Positions 4,993 through 5,308 of a DNA stretch of 5,308 nucleotides are shown one piece after another. The stretch lies in assembly GCA_900554395.1 (NCBI GenBank), contig USHB01000123.1, positions 1 through 5,308 on the forward strand. The letters are read 5' to 3'. Under the pieces are notes generated by a model that was given only the letters and a program-made list of their open reading frames with translations, searched no databases and was not told the DNA's origin. Positions within the stretch are counted from its first letter, which is position 1. Each line of letters begins with the position of its first letter. The position numbers and the translations under genes were made by a program. The stretch is from an uncultured Phascolarctobacterium sp. GTDB lineage: Bacteria > Bacillota > Negativicutes > Acidaminococcales > Acidaminococcaceae.

Positions 4993-5308
4993 GGAAAAAG
5001 AACTGATCGACAAACTGATCGATCTTGCTTTTGCAGAAGATATAGGTGATGGTGACCATACCACCCTTTCGTGTATTCCCGCTACTGCAATGGGAAAATC
5101 AAAACTACTGATCAAAGAAGCCGGTGTACTGGCCGGAATCGAAGTTGCCAAAGAAATCTTCAACCGTTTCGACCCGTCCATGAAAGTGGAAGTGTTTATC
5201 AATGACGGCACTGAAGTGAAACCGGGCGACGTAGCTATGATCGTAGAAGGAAAAGTACAATCCTTGCTCCAGACCGAACGCCTGATGCTGAACGTCATGC
5301 AGCGTATG
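4985..5308 (+). CDS. nadC: Nicotinate-nucleotide (quinolinate) pyrophosphorylase NadC, N-terminal part (3' cut by window edge)
   Basis: NadC condenses quinolinate with PRPP to give nicotinate mononucleotide, CO2 and pyrophosphate, in de novo NAD synthesis in the cytoplasm. The first 108 residues are present and open to the last base; the family is normally about 280 residues. The visible family signature is AEDIGDGDHTT (17-27), then KEAGVLAGIEVAKEIF (44-59), the lipoyl-like hairpin INDGTEVKPGDVA (72-84) and QTERLMLNVMQR (96-107), which carries the conserved arginines contacting substrate. So the whole N-terminal alpha/beta sandwich is here and the TIM-like barrel is missing. The start ATG at 4985 overlaps the DUF4783 stop by 8 bases and has no independent ribosome site. 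Confidence 0.95.
   Translation, partial: MNKEKELIDKLIDLAFAEDIGDGDHTTLSCIPATAMGKSKLLIKEAGVLAGIEVAKEIFNRFDPSMKVEVFINDGTEVKPGDVAMIVEGKVQSLLQTERLMLNVMQRM

Noticed and set aside
4954..5298. Minus-strand open frame opposite nadC
   Set aside because: The plus strand encodes an unmistakable NadC N-terminus, so this is a shadow.
1..5308. CRISPR array, tRNA, insertion sequence, toxin-antitoxin or phage defence system
   Set aside because: No spaced direct repeats, cloverleaf, transposase, terminal repeats or defence-type domains were seen on either strand.

Overview
The window reads as two pieces with different genomic dialects that meet inside queF. The left piece (1 to roughly 3045-3140) looks like a Firmicutes-type genome, most likely a Negativicutes gut anaerobe. 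Its evidence is strong GGAGG ribosome sites, near-consensus sigma-A-type promoters (TTGACA-18-TATAAT and TTGCCA-17-TATACT), hairpin/U-tract terminators, a class I preQ1 riboswitch and an ECF-type QueT transporter. The right piece (about 3140 to the end) looks like Bacteroides or a close relative. There the start codons lack Shine-Dalgarno sequences, two divergent promoters fit the Bacteroidetes -7 pattern TAnnTTTG, and HD-hydrolase, rlmH, DUF4783 and nadC genes of Bacteroides character are present. The lineage assignments come from recognition, not from a search.

Layout. 2-703: C-terminal part of a sensor histidine kinase, closed by an intrinsic terminator (740-771). 774-1471: a monocistronic gene for an unknown exported protein, probably a lipoprotein, with its own promoter and a GTG start. 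1480-1647: promoter, preQ1-I riboswitch aptamer and two successive hairpins, the second a very clear intrinsic terminator. 1648-3306: queC-queT-queF, a queuosine-precursor operon. 3338-3970: an HD-domain phosphohydrolase just downstream of queF. 3999-4472 (minus): rlmH, convergent with the HD gene; an 11-bp perfect inverted repeat covers their 3' ends. 4473-4599: divergent promoter region. 4600-4992: a small exported DUF4783-type protein that overlaps the start of nadC (4985 onward, cut by the window end).

How the genes work together. QueC makes preQ0 from 7-carboxy-7-deazaguanine, QueF reduces preQ0 to preQ1, and QueT probably imports a queuosine precursor. The riboswitch in the leader should shut the operon off when preQ1 is plentiful. 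The early steps (queD, queE) are not in the window. On the right, RlmH methylates pseudouridine 1915 of 23S rRNA and NadC makes nicotinate mononucleotide for NAD.

The most important point is the probable mosaic queF. The encoded protein is intact and full length, but codon choice and the surrounding regulatory style change from one lineage to another across a highly conserved stretch. That is what a metagenome assembly chimera at a conserved gene would look like. A real recombination or transfer at queF is the less likely but more interesting alternative.
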